Positions 44,908-56,096 of a stretch of 64,000 nt of DNA are shown piece after piece. This DNA comes from Schistocerca nitens (Eukaryota; Arthropoda; Insecta; Orthoptera; Acrididae). Made by a program: the position numbers and the translations under genes. The stretch covers positions 537,313,383-537,377,382 of the forward strand of contig NC_064621.1 in assembly GCF_023898315.1 (NCBI RefSeq), read 5' to 3'. Under the pieces are notes generated by a model that ran no database searches, had not been told where the DNA came from, and worked only from the letters and a program-made list of their open reading frames with translations. The stretch's first letter is position 1. Every line of letters begins with the position of its first letter.

Positions 44908-45409
44908 ATGGCGTCTGTAGGTGATGTACGATACAAGCAACGTGCCGTTATTAAATTTACCACTGTAGAGAAAGAAACTGCGGGGAATATTCACAAACGC
45001 TTGTGCAATGTCTATGGAGCTTCTGCTGTTGCGACAGAAGTACAGTTAGTCACTGGATGCAAAGGGTGAGATCATCAGAAGGCGGTTCGGTGGAACTCCA
45101 CGATTTACAGCCGTCGGGAACCATACACGGCTGTCACACCTGACATACCTGTCCTAGCAACCTGGATTTTACTTGTTTGGGACATTGAAGGATGCCATTC
45201 GGGAAAGACATTTTGAGGACCGTGAGGAGGTGATTCACACACTGAAGCACGGACTCCGCCATCAGGACAAGGATTGGTACCAACAGCGCATACACACCAT
45301 TGTTTCGCGCTGAAGGAAGGCCACAGAACGTGATGGAGGTTACGTGGAAAAACAGTGTGTAGATAAAACACCATTCTTTCGTGTGTGTAATTCCCAATAT
45401 GTTCAATAA
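44908..45409 (+). pseudogene. Mariner-like transposase with catalytic core deleted
   Basis: Starts MASVGDVRYKQRAVIKF, then ETAGNIHKRLCNVYGA, a mariner N-terminal helix-turn-helix region. Frame is lost near 45060. It resumes directly at the C-terminus: LKDAIRERHFEDREEV, QDKDWYQQRIH and TERDGGYVEK, followed by CVDKTPFF and TAA at 45407-45409. The whole DD..D core (about 200 residues) is missing. The join lies near 45170. Confidence 0.78.
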
Positions 45410-46745
45410 GGAATTGTTGAAGAAAAAATGCAACCCTCGTAGAAAATGCAAAACAGAACTACAGAGAAAGCTACATGTAGTAGCTGCAAAGACACGAAAA
45501 AGTTAACACAAGATATTCATAAGATCTGATGGACGAAGCCAATCGAACGAGCGATGACTCACTTCTGAAGTCAAGGCATGGACGTACAGGCATGAGGCCC
45601 TTTATCTGTGTCGTCAGCAGCGTATACCGTCAATCAAAGCAATTTCTTTCTTTATAAACACAGTACTCGCTCCGTATAAAGCACCTTTGCCGTGGTGTGC
45701 AATGAAATTCGTGCTCATACGTAGGCTCATCCGCAGTCGTTGTTCTAATGCATCTTCCGCGGACTGTGCCGGGAGTACCCTCTGCCATACACCGTTTGGT
45801 GGTACTACGGTACGAGTAGACGCAGATGAAATTCAGAGCGCCTATCGCGGCCTCGACGTGTGACTGGAAAGCGACTGTCAGACCTGTAAAGCACAGATGG
45901 TAGCTGGGCAGGATCTACTCTACTGCCGTGCAAGGCAGTTTACGACCCTGCGGAACTAGCGACCACGTTCGCCAGTCCGTGGCTTTCTTGTATCAGTCTT
46001 CTGTAACGATGTGGGGTATTTCATCGGACACTTCTTAGAAGAAACATCAATCGTACATCCGACAACACTACAGTGCCTGTAAGACCACGATAAATTCGTT
46101 TAACTCCTAATGTGTAGATGCCATATGAACTGACATTGGATTTCCTGCAGTAATATTTGATTTAGTTTTCACACCTTATGACGCATTTCGATATCATCAT
46201 CATCAGATCTATGGTACAAGATGGAGCACAATTTTCTCTAAAATGACGCAATATTTGAATTATATACCTCAGTCGATGCGCAGTACATAATCAATTGCAA
46301 ACATTCATCCTTAACATCTGTACCCAAACTGGCGCATGCCTTATAGCATCTTACAGAGTAAACGTCTGTTGCCACATGGTGGCGTTAGAGGTATCATCAA
46401 TACCAGAACAAAAATATCTGTCTCATATCAATGCTTATTAGAAATAATATGCAAGTCGTCATTGGATCTCATACAATATTTAAATAATTCATTACGTTTT
46501 ACGGGACGTGCAATGAAATAATTATATATGATAATCTCTACGACATGTGTGACTAACATTGACGTCAGATTTTGGAAGACAGAGTGCTTTACCGAGCTGT
46601 AGAGATACACATGGATAGCAATTTTTAACAAAATACGAATCCAACAGGAAATGATTTTACGAAAACCTACAGCGAACCATCATATGAGTTAATGTAAAAC
46701 TGGCGGGACACCACTTACACATTAACGTGGAGTGGGGCCCAGATA
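45410..46745. other. No gene recognised
   Basis: 45500-46050 is moderately GC-rich without a frame. 46160-46210 carries ATCATCATCATCAGATC, a short motif often seen near Penelope-like repeats, but nothing else supports that. The rest is AT-rich. Confidence 0.4.
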
Positions 46746-46747
46746 TA

Positions 46748-48168
46748 CACTCCTGGAAATGGAAAAAAGAACACATTGACACCGGTGTGTCAGACCCACC
46801 ATACTTGCTCCGGACACTGCGAGAGGGCTGTACAAGCAATGATCACACGCACGGCACAGCGGACACACCAGGAACCGCGGTGTTGGCCGTCGAATGGCGC
46901 TAGCTGCGCAGCATTTGTGCACCGCCGCCGTCAGTGTCAGCCAGTTTGCCGTGGCATACGGAGCTCCATCGCAGTCTTTAACACTGGTAGCATGCCGCGA
47001 CAGCGTGGACGTGAACCGTATGTGCAGTTGACGGACTTTGAGCGAGGGCGTATAGTGGGCATGCGGGAGGCCGGGTGGACGTACCGCCGAATTGCTCAAC
47101 ACGTGGGGCGTGAGGTCTCCACAGTACATCGATGTTGTCGCCAGTGGTCGGCGGAAGGTGCACGTGCCCGTCGACCTGGGACCGGACCGCAGCGACGCAC
47201 GGATGCACGCCAAGACCGTAGGAACCTAGCAGTGCCGTAGGGGACCGCACCGCCACTTCCCAGCAAATTAGGGACACTGTTGCTCCTGGGGTATCGGCGA
47301 GGACCATTCGCAACCGTCTCCATGAAGCTGGGCTACGGTCCCGCACACCGTTAGGCCGTCTTCCGCTCACGCCCCAACATCGTGCAGCCCGCCTCCAGTG
47401 GTGTCGCGACAGGCGTGAATGGAGGGACGAATGGAGACGTGTCGTCTTCAGCGATGAGAGTCGCTTCTGCCTTGGTGCCAATGATGGTCGTATGCGTGTT
47501 TGGCGCCGTGCAGGTGAGCGCCACAATCAGGACTGCATACGACCGAGGCACAGAGGGCCAACACGCGGCATCATGGTGTGGGGAGCGATCTCCTACACTG
47601 GCCGTACACCACTGGTGATCGTCGAGGGGACACTGAATAGTGCACGGTACATCCAAACCGTCATCGAACCCATCGTTCTACCATTCCTAGACCGGCAAGG
47701 GAACTTGCTGTTCCAACAGGACAATGCACGTCCGCATGTATCCCGTGCCACCGAACGTGCTCTAGAAGGTGTAAGTCAACTACCCTGGCCAGCAAGATCT
47801 CCGGATCTGTCCCCAATTGAGCATGTTTGGGACTGGATGAAGCGTCGTCTCACGCGGTCTGCACGTCCAGCACGAACGCTGGTCCAACTGAGGCGCCAGG
47901 TGGAAATGGCATGGCAAGCCGTTCCACAGGACTACATCCAGCATCTCTACGATCGTCTCCATGGGAGAATAGCAGCCTGCATTGCTGCGAAAGGTGGATA
48001 TACACTGTACTAGTGCCGACATTGTGCATGCTCTGTTGCCTGTGTCTATGTGCCTGTGGTTCTGTCAGTGTGATCATGTGATGTATCTGACCCCAGGAAT
48101 GTGTCAATAAAGTTTCCCCTTCCTGGGACAATGAATTCACGGTGTTCTTATTTCAATTTCCAGGAGTG
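46748..48168 (+). mobile_element. Young Tc1-like transposon, copy 4 (1421 bp)
   Basis: TA at 46746-46747 and 48169-48170. Ends CACTCCTGGAAATGGAAA and, reversed, CACTCCTGGAAATTGAAA. One base shorter than the other copies. Confidence 0.96.
46992..48013 (+). pseudogene. Tc1-like transposase with one-base deletion
   Basis: Starts MPRQRG at 46992. Near 47222-47230 the sequence reads GGAACCTAGC where other copies have GGATCCTACGC, a substitution plus a one-base loss. The frame ends after about 80 residues with LAVP and a stop. The remaining core is intact in the other frame to KGGYTLY and TAG at 48011-48013, with FSDES, FQQDNARPH and PIEHVWD present. It also has R for G in TRGIMVWG. Confidence 0.93.
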
Positions 48169-48170
48169 TA

Positions 48171-48654
48171 TAACATATGTGTAGAAAAATACTTCTGTTA
48201 TTTCATTAATATTTACTACCCTTACCAAAGTCAATCAATTGAATTTTTCTCGTCTACGCGTGGAATCACTGTCCTGTCTGCAAGGTGGACTGGGGGAAAA
48301 ACAGTTGAGGGGGGGGGGGAGGAGATTTTATTTTTTGCACCACAACTGCCATATTGACCTAGTTCTGGGTGGTTCGTGGCCCGGCATATATCTGTCCTCT
48401 CACACAGAACTCTTTTCTCCCACTTTCTCCCTGCCGCGAGTTCACTGCCTATCTTATAAAATGACTTCGCCACCTGCTTCCCAACTGAACGACCCCTGTG
48501 GTGACCCTCGCTCCCTCTCTGTCCACTGCTCTGGATGGCACAGCGCCTGCCTGCATACCACAAAAAGTTTGTGCTGCTCCTTCAATCACTGCCACATCTA
48601 TACTTACGATTCTTAGTGCAACTATTCCGTTCTACATGTCATTAGCATATTACA
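48171..48654. other. No gene; short G run
   Basis: Contains a G run at about 48309-48318 and a C/T-rich stretch to 48560. No domain in the frames present. Confidence 0.45.
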
Positions 48655-48847
48655 ATGGTTCAAATGGCTCTGAGCACTATGGGACTTAACATCTGAGGTC
48701 ATCAGTCCCCTAGAACTACTTAAACCTAACTAACCTAAGGACATCACACACATACATGCCCGAGGCAGGATTCGAACCTGCGACCGTAGCGGTCGCGCGG
48801 TTCCAGACTAAAGCGCCTAGAACCGCTCGGCCACTCAGGCCAGCAGC
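48655..48847 (-). mobile_element. tRNA-derived SINE, family A, copy 7
   Basis: Reversed family A with intact B box. The body lacks about seven bases around GTTCTAAGTTCTAG. A 7 bp repeat TATTACA is at both edges. Confidence 0.87.
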
Positions 48848-49639
48848 TTATTACACCTTTCCATCTCTGCCTATGGGTGCCACGTGGCTAGGTGGAAAGG
48901 GTAGCCGCCTCTCAAAGTACGGCATTTCACAAACATTTGGACAAATGCTTTTCAAATGCTTTGTTTCTCTGAACTGCAGTTTCTTGGAAGCACTTGTAGG
49001 AACAAATTGTTATTATCACAGTAAAACATTTCATATTTTGTGATGTTACTGCTATTATAATCTAAGCATGTGTGGCACATCAAAAGTGGTAAAAGTGTTG
49101 GTGTCGCTACGTGAGTGCGGCGGTGGGGGGGGGGGGGGGGGGAGAGGGAATGTAAGAAATTGTGTCAACCCTGGAGCCACCCCTCCCCTTCCCGCAATAG
49201 AACTGATTGCTGGATCTGTCCCTGGACTCTGTTACCCATTTCTAATGTGCCGTTAACTGTAACACATTTGTTTCTCCAGCCGCTGGTAGGTGCAGCCAGT
49301 ATGATTTGACGGCAGGACATGCGAGAGGTCGCCAGCAGCGCACAGTGCTTGATTGAAAGCACTACCAGTGGCCAAACACTGGCAGCCACATTAGATCGGA
49401 AGGCATCTCAGAAGGATTAGCGAAGGACACTGCTAGCAAATTGGAATGCGGGAACAGTCGCCTGGCCGGACGAAGGAGGAAGATTGGAGCAGAGAACCAC
49501 GGCAGACTGGTGGATGGGCAGCAAGGTTGGTTGCGACTATATGTCGACATGGGGAACCGATCTGGCCAGAGAAGCAGATGGTTCGTGGCCTCATGGAGTA
49601 GAGATTTTCCATTGAGTTCATTTTGGCAAAAAAAAACAG
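48848..49639. other. No gene recognised; poly-G tract
   Basis: A G run of about 17 bases lies near 49125-49141. 49250-49630 may belong to the leader of the mariner remnant that follows, but no frame shows it. Confidence 0.4.
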
Positions 49640-50215
49640 TGTATCGCCGAGTTTCATAAGCTCTTTCAGAACGTCTATGGAGACTTGGCAGTCAACAGAA
49701 GCATGGCGAGGCGTTGGGCGAAGCGTGTCATCATTGCATGAAGGTTGCACGAACCTGTCCGATCTCCCACGTGCTAGCCTGCCGCAAACGGCTGTGACTC
49801 CTGTAATGCTGTAACGTGTGGACACTCTTATTCGAAGTGATCGGAGTACATCGCAGTATAACTACACGTCTCTGTCGGTAGTGCTGACACACTGGTCCAC
49901 CATCTGGAGTACTCGAAGGCCTGTCCCGCAGTACTCCTCATCCACCCCACAGCCGTGATCTCACACCTTCTGAGATCCATCATTTTGGCCCAGTGGAGGA
50001 TGCATTCCAAGAGAAGCAGTACATGGATGATGGGGATGTTATTGGTGCAGCAACACGTTGGTTTTCATGTCGACAAATAGTGGTACCACGCGGGCATACC
50101 AGCCTTCTCAGTTTGGTGGCGTAAAGCCATCGCATTCAACCGCGATTATGTTGAAAAACTGGCTTTTGTAGCCAAAATAATGGGTAAATTTGTGGTAGAT
50201 TGGAACGCTGAATAA
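49640..50215 (+). pseudogene. Mariner-like transposase with catalytic core deleted (second example)
   Basis: The N-terminal part reads HKLFQNVYGDLAVNRSMARRWAKRV, then in another frame LPQTAVTPV and RVDTLIRSDR, the usual mariner linker, and HLEYSKACP. It jumps to the C-terminus near 49930: SRDLTPSEIHHFGPVEDAF, then WRKAIAFNRDYVEK, ending TAA at 50213-50215. The core Asp residues are absent. The architecture parallels 44908-45409, but the sequences differ. Confidence 0.7.
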
Positions 50216-50244
50216 AACCAACCTGCATTCATAACATACACTAT

Positions 50245-51416
50245 TTTATCAAACGTACCTGGCTGAAAAGGACTTACGAGTTCGTGTCGCCCTCCATCGG
50301 TAATGCTGGAGTTCAGTATGGTGTTGGCCCACCCTTAGCCTTGATGATAGCTTCCTCTCTCGCAGACATAACGTTCAATCAGGTGCTGGAAGGTTTGTTG
50401 GGGAATGGCAGTCCATTCTTCACGGAGTGCTGCACTGAAGAGAGGTATCGATGTCGGTCGGTGAGACCTGGCACGAAGCTGGCGTTCCAAAACATCCCAA
50501 AGGTGTTCTCTAGAGTTCAGATCAGGATTCTGTGTAGGCCAGTCCATTATAGCGATGTTATTGTCGTGTAACCACACGGCCACAGGCCGTGAATTTTGAA
50601 CGGGTGTTCGATCATGTTGAAAGATGCAATCGCTATCCTCGGATTGCTCTTCAATGGTGGGAAGCAAGAAGATTCTTAAAACATCAATGTAGGCCGGTGC
50701 TATGATAGTGCCACATAAAACAACAAGGGATGCAAGCCCCTCCATGAAAACCACGACCACACCATAACACCACAGCCTCCGAATTTTACTCTTGGCACTT
50801 CACACGCTGGCAGATGATGTTCAGCGGGCATTCGCCATACCTGCACCCTGCCATCGGATCGCCACATTGTGTACCGTTATTCGTCACTCCGCAAAACGTT
50901 TTTCCACTGTTCAATCGTCCTGTGGTTACTCTCCTTACACCAAGCAAGGCGTCGCTTGCCATTTACCGGCATGATGCGTGGCTTATGAGCAGCTGCTCGA
51001 CCATGAAATCCAAGTTTTCTCACCTCCCGCCTAACTCTCATAGTACATGCAGTGGATACTGATGCAGTTTGGAATTTCTGTGTGATGGTCTGGATAGATG
51101 TCCGCCTATTACACATTACGACTCTCTTCGACTGTCGGCGGTCTCTGTCAGTCAAAAGACGAGGTCGGCCTGTACGTTTGCACTTCACTATCACATCGGA
51201 AACAGCGGATCTTGGGATGGATGTTTGACACAAGTGACACCCAATCTCCAGACGATGTTCGAAATCCGTGAGTTCCGTGGCGCGCGCCATTCTGCTCTCT
51301 CACAATCTCTAATGATTAATGAGGTCGCTGATATGGAGTACCTGGCAGTAGGTGGCTGCACAATGCACGTAATATGAAAAATGTTTGTTTTTGGGGGTGT
51401 CCGGATACGTTTGACT
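50245..51416 (-). mobile_element. Decayed Tc1-like transposon, fourth family
   Basis: The right end, reversed, reads TACAGTCAAACGTATCCGG followed by ACACCCCC. The left end near 50245 has a decayed TATCAAACGTACCTGG. A transposase remnant lies inside. Confidence 0.72.
50335..51290 (-). pseudogene. Tc1-like transposase remnant
   Basis: Starts MARATELTDFEHRLEIG at 51290. The first helix-turn-helix, CKRTGRPRLLTDRDRR, NRRTSIQTITQKF (second) and WKNVLRSDE (first Asp, 50877) are in one frame. About 40 residues are missing or shifted, then comes a frame with EEQSEDSDCIFQHDRTPVQ (second Asp) and DWPTQNPDLNSREHLWDVL (Glu; the usual PIE reads SRE). The end QQTFQHLIE is followed by decay. Inactive. Confidence 0.82.
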
Positions 51417-51417
51417 G

Positions 51418-52338
51418 TATAGTGTATTTGTTAAATTCTCGGATAATCTTTATCAGATCCTCTATCTCTCCAAATATAATGCAAGTTATGCTAAAGGAAT
51501 GTACAAAGCAATCATGTAAACGATAAATTATTTTCATATAAAAAAAATTCAGATCTTGTACTATTACTATTACGATAATCTTGGTATCTGTCGCACATTA
51601 AAAGCGCTGGTAGCGGCAAGTTAAACTGAATGGAGAGGCTCTGTAACACACTGTAACAACCCTAACCCCTACCCCCAAGATACGAACACCGGACCCGCAC
51701 CTGAGCTAATTGCACCATTTATAAGTAAAGTTCAGTCGCATATACTTTCATTGTTAATAGAGTGAAACGGTTTGTAGGATACTTATTTTTTCTTAGTCTG
51801 TGGCAGGTGAAGCGTTAATGAGCCACTGTGTGACCACGCACAACGGGACCGCCGTTGCCGAAGGCGCCCTCCGTTTTCCGGCGACAGGTGTGTGTGCGTG
51901 GGTGGCGGGCTCTGCGCTAGCAGCCAAGGCGCAACTCCTGATTAATGGGTGGAGGCGGCGGTGGCGATAAATCGCGTCTGTGGGGAAGGTTTGGCGGCGT
52001 GGCGTCGTGTCGCGGTAATTGCATTCCGCGGCTGGCTGGGTCTGCGGGCCGCAGCGCCACACAACACAGCCAGCCAGGCCACATCTCACTTTGCTGACAC
52101 GACCCACGACCGCAAGGACAAGGCAGAGCCTACTGTTAGTAATGGGCCAGTTACACACACAACAACACTGTATCAGTGGCCGATGGCTCCCGCCCAATAT
52201 AATAGGAACATCAGCGTTCTTCTGGTGTCATTACTTATACGGTATGACTGACAGAGCTGCTGCTTATAAAGAAAGAAAATGTCCTCTCCTGTTCACCAGA
52301 AAATGTGATTTCACACAGGTAGCCATAACATTATTTTA
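51418..52338. other. No gene; CpG-rich island at about 51840-52130
   Basis: AT-rich to 51790, then about 300 bp dense in CG (GGAGGCGGCGGTGGCGATAA, GTGGCGTCGTGTCGCGG, GCGGGCCGCAGCGCC). No matching element copy elsewhere in the window and no coding domain. It could be host regulatory or promoter DNA. Confidence 0.4.
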
Positions 52339-52411
52339 TACACTGAAGGGCCAAAGAAATCGGTATAGGCAAGCGTATTCAAATACAGAGATACGTAAAC
52401 AGGCAGAATAC

Positions 52412-52615
52412 GGCACTGCCGGAGTGGCCGCGCGGTTAGAGACGATGTGTCACTGATTGCGTAACCCCTCCCGCCGGAGGTTCGAGTCCTCCCTCTGGCA
52501 TGAGTGTGGGTGTTGCTCTTAGCATAAGTTAATTTAAGCAGTGTGTAAGCCTGGGGACCGATGACCTTAGCAATTTGGTCCCATAGGAATTCACACACAT
52601 TTTAACATTTTATTT
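52412..52615 (+). mobile_element. tRNA-derived SINE, family B, copy 2
   Basis: Head GCCGGAGTGGCCGCGCGG with B box GGTTCGAGTCC; body CTTAGCATAAGTTAATTT and ending ATTCACACACATTTT. An 11 bp near-perfect duplication TACGGCACTGC / TACGGCGCTGC (52409-52419 and 52616-52626) overlaps its 5' edge. Confidence 0.83.
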
Positions 52616-52690
52616 TACGGCGCTGCGGTCGGCAACGCCTATATAAGACAAGTATCTGGCGCAGTTGTTAGATCCGTTACTGCTGCTACA

Positions 52691-53410
52691 ATGTCAGATT
52701 ATCAAGATTTAAGTGAGTTTCAAAGCACAAGCGATGGGACACATCATCTCCGAGGTAGTGATTTTTCCGTACCACCATTTCACGAGTATACCGTGAGTAT
52801 CAGGAATTCGGTAAAACATCAATTCTCAGACATAGCAGCGACCGGAGGAAGATCATGCACGAACGGGACCAACGACGACTGGAGAGAATCGTTCAACGTG
52901 ACAGAGGTGCAACCCTTCTGCAAATTACTGCAGATTTCAATGCTGGGCCATCAACAAGTGTCAGCTGCGAACCATTCAAAGAAACATCATCGACATGGGC
53001 CTTCGGAGCCGGATGCCCACTTTGTGTACCCTTGATGACTGCACGACACAAAGTTTTACACGTCGCCTGGGCCCATCAACACCGACATTACACTGTTGAT
53101 GACCAGAAACATGTTGCCTGATCGGACGAGTCTAGTATTGAAATTGTATCGAGCAGATGGACGTGTGCAGGTATGGAGACAACCTCATGAATCCATGGAC
53201 CCTGCATATCAGCAGGGAACTGTTCAAGTTGGTGGAGGCTCTGTAATGACGTGGGGTGTGTACAGTTGGCGTGATATGGTACCTCTGACGTGCCTAGATA
53301 CGACTCTGACAGGTGACAAGTATGTAAGCATCCTGTCTAATCCATTCGTATCCATTTTGGATTCCGACGAACTGGGGCAATTCCAGCATGACACGCGGGG
53401 GTCCTAAGGT
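52691..53410 (+). pseudogene. Tc1-like transposase remnant lacking the C-terminal core
   Basis: Opens MSDYQDLSEFQ, then loses frame. Pieces read ERDQRRLERIVQRDRGATLLQI (second helix-turn-helix), FNAGPSTSVS, WAHQHRHYTVDDQKHVA and, after missing the FSDES stretch by frame decay, RADGRVQVWRQPHESMDP, VGGGSVMTWGVYSW and LGQFQHD (second Asp). The frame ends a few residues later because the section with the catalytic Glu is deleted. Confidence 0.82.
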
Positions 53411-53438
53411 GCACCAGTCTCTTTGGCTCTTCAGTGTA

Positions 53439-54670
53439 TTTTATGGGAATCTATTTAATAATAGACTATGATTATATTACTGTGCGAAATCGGGATGTTT
53501 ACACAGTGCTCCTAACAGTCCAATGTGTGTCTGTTCCTTTAGGTCAAAACAACATATTGTTTCAGAAGACGCTTGCTCACAACCCATTAGACGTAGAGGA
53601 AAATGACACGTCTCAATGGACAGAACATACTACGTGTTCGTACAACTCGTTTTCCGCGCTATTCCGAAAATGTATTTGAAAGCGGCTGATGCCATAGGAG
53701 CACAAGAGTAGAGGGCAGGCGTGTCAGAACATGGCGTGCAATGGAACATTGCGTGCATTTTGCTTCCTCAATTCGCTAAATGTGAGCCAACTGAGACGGT
53801 TCAGCAATTTCGTGGGAAGTATCATGATAAAGCCCCAACAGCAAAAACCACCCATGGGTGGTACGAAAGTTCCTGTGACAGTGGCTTCTCGTTTGTTGCA
53901 GAGAAAATGTGCCTGCCCGACTATCGGCTGTGTGGCGCTGCAGAAAGATAAGACGCAAAATTTTCTTAAGCTTTTCTCCAGCCAGTACTAAGCCAAGTCA
54001 AACTCGCCAGTGCACCGTGTTGCAACTGTGGTATCATGACAAAGTACACATTGGCCCATAGATTATTCATATGATTTTGAGACACATCCCTGTTGTTTCA
54101 GAACATTTTTGAACACATTCTAAGTTGACATCTGAAAGAATCAGAAGTTGATTTTTGGATGTGTGCATTGTGTACGTGATGTCTCTTCCAGGTAATCCCT
54201 GTCGCATTAAGAAATAGAAAGCTTTTCCGTAGACAAAAGGTGACGGGGCTATACGAGTTGAGCCGAATAAACCCGAACGGGCGAATACGTGCAAGTGTTC
54301 GTTTATATGGTTGTTTGTGTGTGAATGATAAACGTTTTTTATAATTACTAGCGAAGTCTATAGATTGAGACTACCAGAGTAGAAATAAACAACTAAGAGG
54401 AATAACAGGTAAGAAAGATTATGTGTTATCTTCTCAGTGTATCCAAGAAAATGACATTTAGACAGAAAATTTTTGCAAGATCGCTACACTACTAAGAGCC
54501 AGTTGTACAGTTCCCGGTTAGCAGCCACTTTCAGATCTTTTTTTGGGAATAGCGTGGAAAATGAGTGTACGAACACGTAATAAATCCTAACAAGAGAGTA
54601 AACGCGGTATAACTGAATCGGTAATTCCGGCAGGGTTAGAAAAGTTAACCAGAGTTTTGATAATGGATAA
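53439..54670. other. No intact gene; AT-rich
   Basis: Apart from the weak helix-turn-helix-like fragment at 53723, no frame, repeat or element end is recognised up to the next Tc1-like element. Confidence 0.45.
53723..53951 (+). pseudogene. Possible N-terminal fragment of a mariner/Tc-type transposase
   Basis: The frame reads ILLPQFAKCEPTETVQQF, then RGKYHDKAPTAKTTHGWY and later EKMCLPDYRL. This resembles the N-terminal helix-turn-helix of transposases whose pattern is FRxxYGxxPPxRxTIxRW. Only this piece remains and no terminal repeats were found. Low confidence. Confidence 0.35.
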
Positions 54671-54672
54671 TA

Positions 54673-56094
54673 CACTCCTGGAAATTGAAATAAGAACACC
54701 GTGAATTCATTGTCCCAGGAAGGGGAAACTTTATTGATACATTCCTGGGGTCAGATACATCACATGATCACACTGACAGAACCACAGGCACATAGACACA
54801 GGCAACAGAGCATGCACAATGTCGGCACTAGTACAGTGTATATCCACCTTTCGCAGCAATGCAGGCTGCTATTCTCCCATGGAGACGATCGTAGAGATGC
54901 TGGATGTAGTCCTGTGGAACGGCTTGCCATGCCATTTCCACCTGGCGCCTCAGTTGGACCAGCGTTCGTGCTGGACGTGCAGACCGCGTGAGACGACGCT
55001 TCATCCAGTCCCAAACATGCTCAATGGGGGACCGATCCGGAGATCTTGCTGGCCAGGGTAGTTGACTTACACCTTCTAGAGCACGTTGGGTGGCACGGGA
55101 TACATGCGGACGTGCATTGTCCTGTTGGAACAGTAAGTTCCCTTGCCGGTCTAGGAATGGTAGAACGATGGGTTCGATGACGGTTTGGATGTACCGTGCA
55201 CTATTCAGTGTCCCCTCGACGATCACCAGTGGTGTACGGCCAGTGTAGGAGATCGCTCCCCACACCATGATGCCGGGTGTTGGCCCTGTGTGCCTCGGTC
55301 GTATGCAGTCCTGATTGTGGCGCTCACCTGCACGGCGCCAAACACGCATACGACCATCATTGGCACCAAGGCAGAAGCGACTCTCATCGCTGAAGACGAC
55401 ACGTCTCCATTCGTCCCTCCATTCACGCCTGTCGCGACACCACTGGAGGCGGGCTGCACGATGTTGGGGCGTGAGCGGAAGACGGCCTAACGGTGTACGG
55501 GACCGTAGCCCAGCTTCATGGAGACGGTTGCGAATGGTCCTCGCCGATACCCCAGGAGCAACAGTGTCCCTAATTTGCTGGGAAGTGGCGGTGCGGTCCC
55601 CTACGGCACTGCGTAGGATCCTACGGTCTTGGCGTGCATCCGTGCGTCGCTGCGGTCCGGTCCCAGGTCGACGGGCACGTGCACCTTCCGCCGACCACTG
55701 GCGACAACATCGATGTACTGTGGAGACCTCACGCCCCACGTGTTGAGCAATTCGGCGGTACGTCCACCCGGCCTCCCGCATGCCCACTATACGCCCTCGC
55801 TCAAAGTCCGTCAACTGCACATACGGTTCACGTCCACGCTGTCGCGGCATGCTACCAGTGTTAAAGACTGCGATGGAGCTCCGTATGCCACGGCAAACTG
55901 GCTGACACTGACGGCGGCGGTGCACAAATGCTGCGCAGCTAGCGCCATTCGCCGGCCAACACCGCGGTTCCTGGTGTGTCCGCTGTGCCGTGCGTGTGAT
56001 CATTGCTTGTACAGCCCTCTCGCAGTGTCCGGAGCAAGTATGGTGGGTCTGATACACCGGTGTGAATGTGTTCTTTTTTCCATTTCCAGGAGTG
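54673..56094 (-). mobile_element. Young Tc1-like transposon, copy 5 (1422 bp)
   Basis: TA at 54671-54672 and 56095-56096. Same terminal repeats as copy 3. Confidence 0.96.
54828..55850 (-). CDS. Tc1-like transposase, intact, 340 aa
   Basis: Start MPRQRG at 55850; both helix-turn-helix regions and D155, D244, E277 present. The one notable change is R for L in SPDRSPIEH, five residues before the catalytic Glu, at a position usually Leu or Met in Tc1-like enzymes. Activity may therefore be reduced. Otherwise it matches the majority sequence of the five copies. Confidence 0.93.
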   Translation of the reverse strand: MPRQRGREPYVQLTDFERGRIVGMREAGWTYRRIAQHVGREVSTVHRCCRQWSAEGARARRPGTGPQRRTDARQDRRILRSAVGDRTATSQQIRDTVAPGVSARTIRNRLHEAGLRSRTPLGRLPLTPQHRAARLQWCRDRREWRDEWRRVVFSDESRFCLGANDGRMRVWRRAGERHNQDCIRPRHTGPTPGIMVWGAISYTGRTPLVIVEGTLNSARYIQTVIEPIVLPFLDRQGNLLFQQDNARPHVSRATQRALEGVSQLPWPARSPDRSPIEHVWDWMKRRLTRSARPARTLVQLRRQVEMAWQAVPQDYIQHLYDRLHGRIAACIAAKGGYTLY

Positions 56095-56096
56095 TA

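Larger units (their letters stand above)
52341..53436 (+). mobile_element. Decayed Tc1-like transposon, fifth family, with SINE inside
   Basis: TA at 52339-52340 and 53437-53438. Ends CACTGAAGGGCCAAAGAA and, reversed, CACTGAAGAGCCAAAGAG. Internal deletion between the second catalytic Asp and the 3' end. A family B SINE sits in its 5' leader. Confidence 0.82.

Noticed and set aside
49433-49825. 130-residue minus-strand frame overlapping the mariner remnant
   Set aside because: The plus strand reads mariner motifs (RVDTLIRSDR, DYVEK) over the same stretch, so the minus frame is a shadow.
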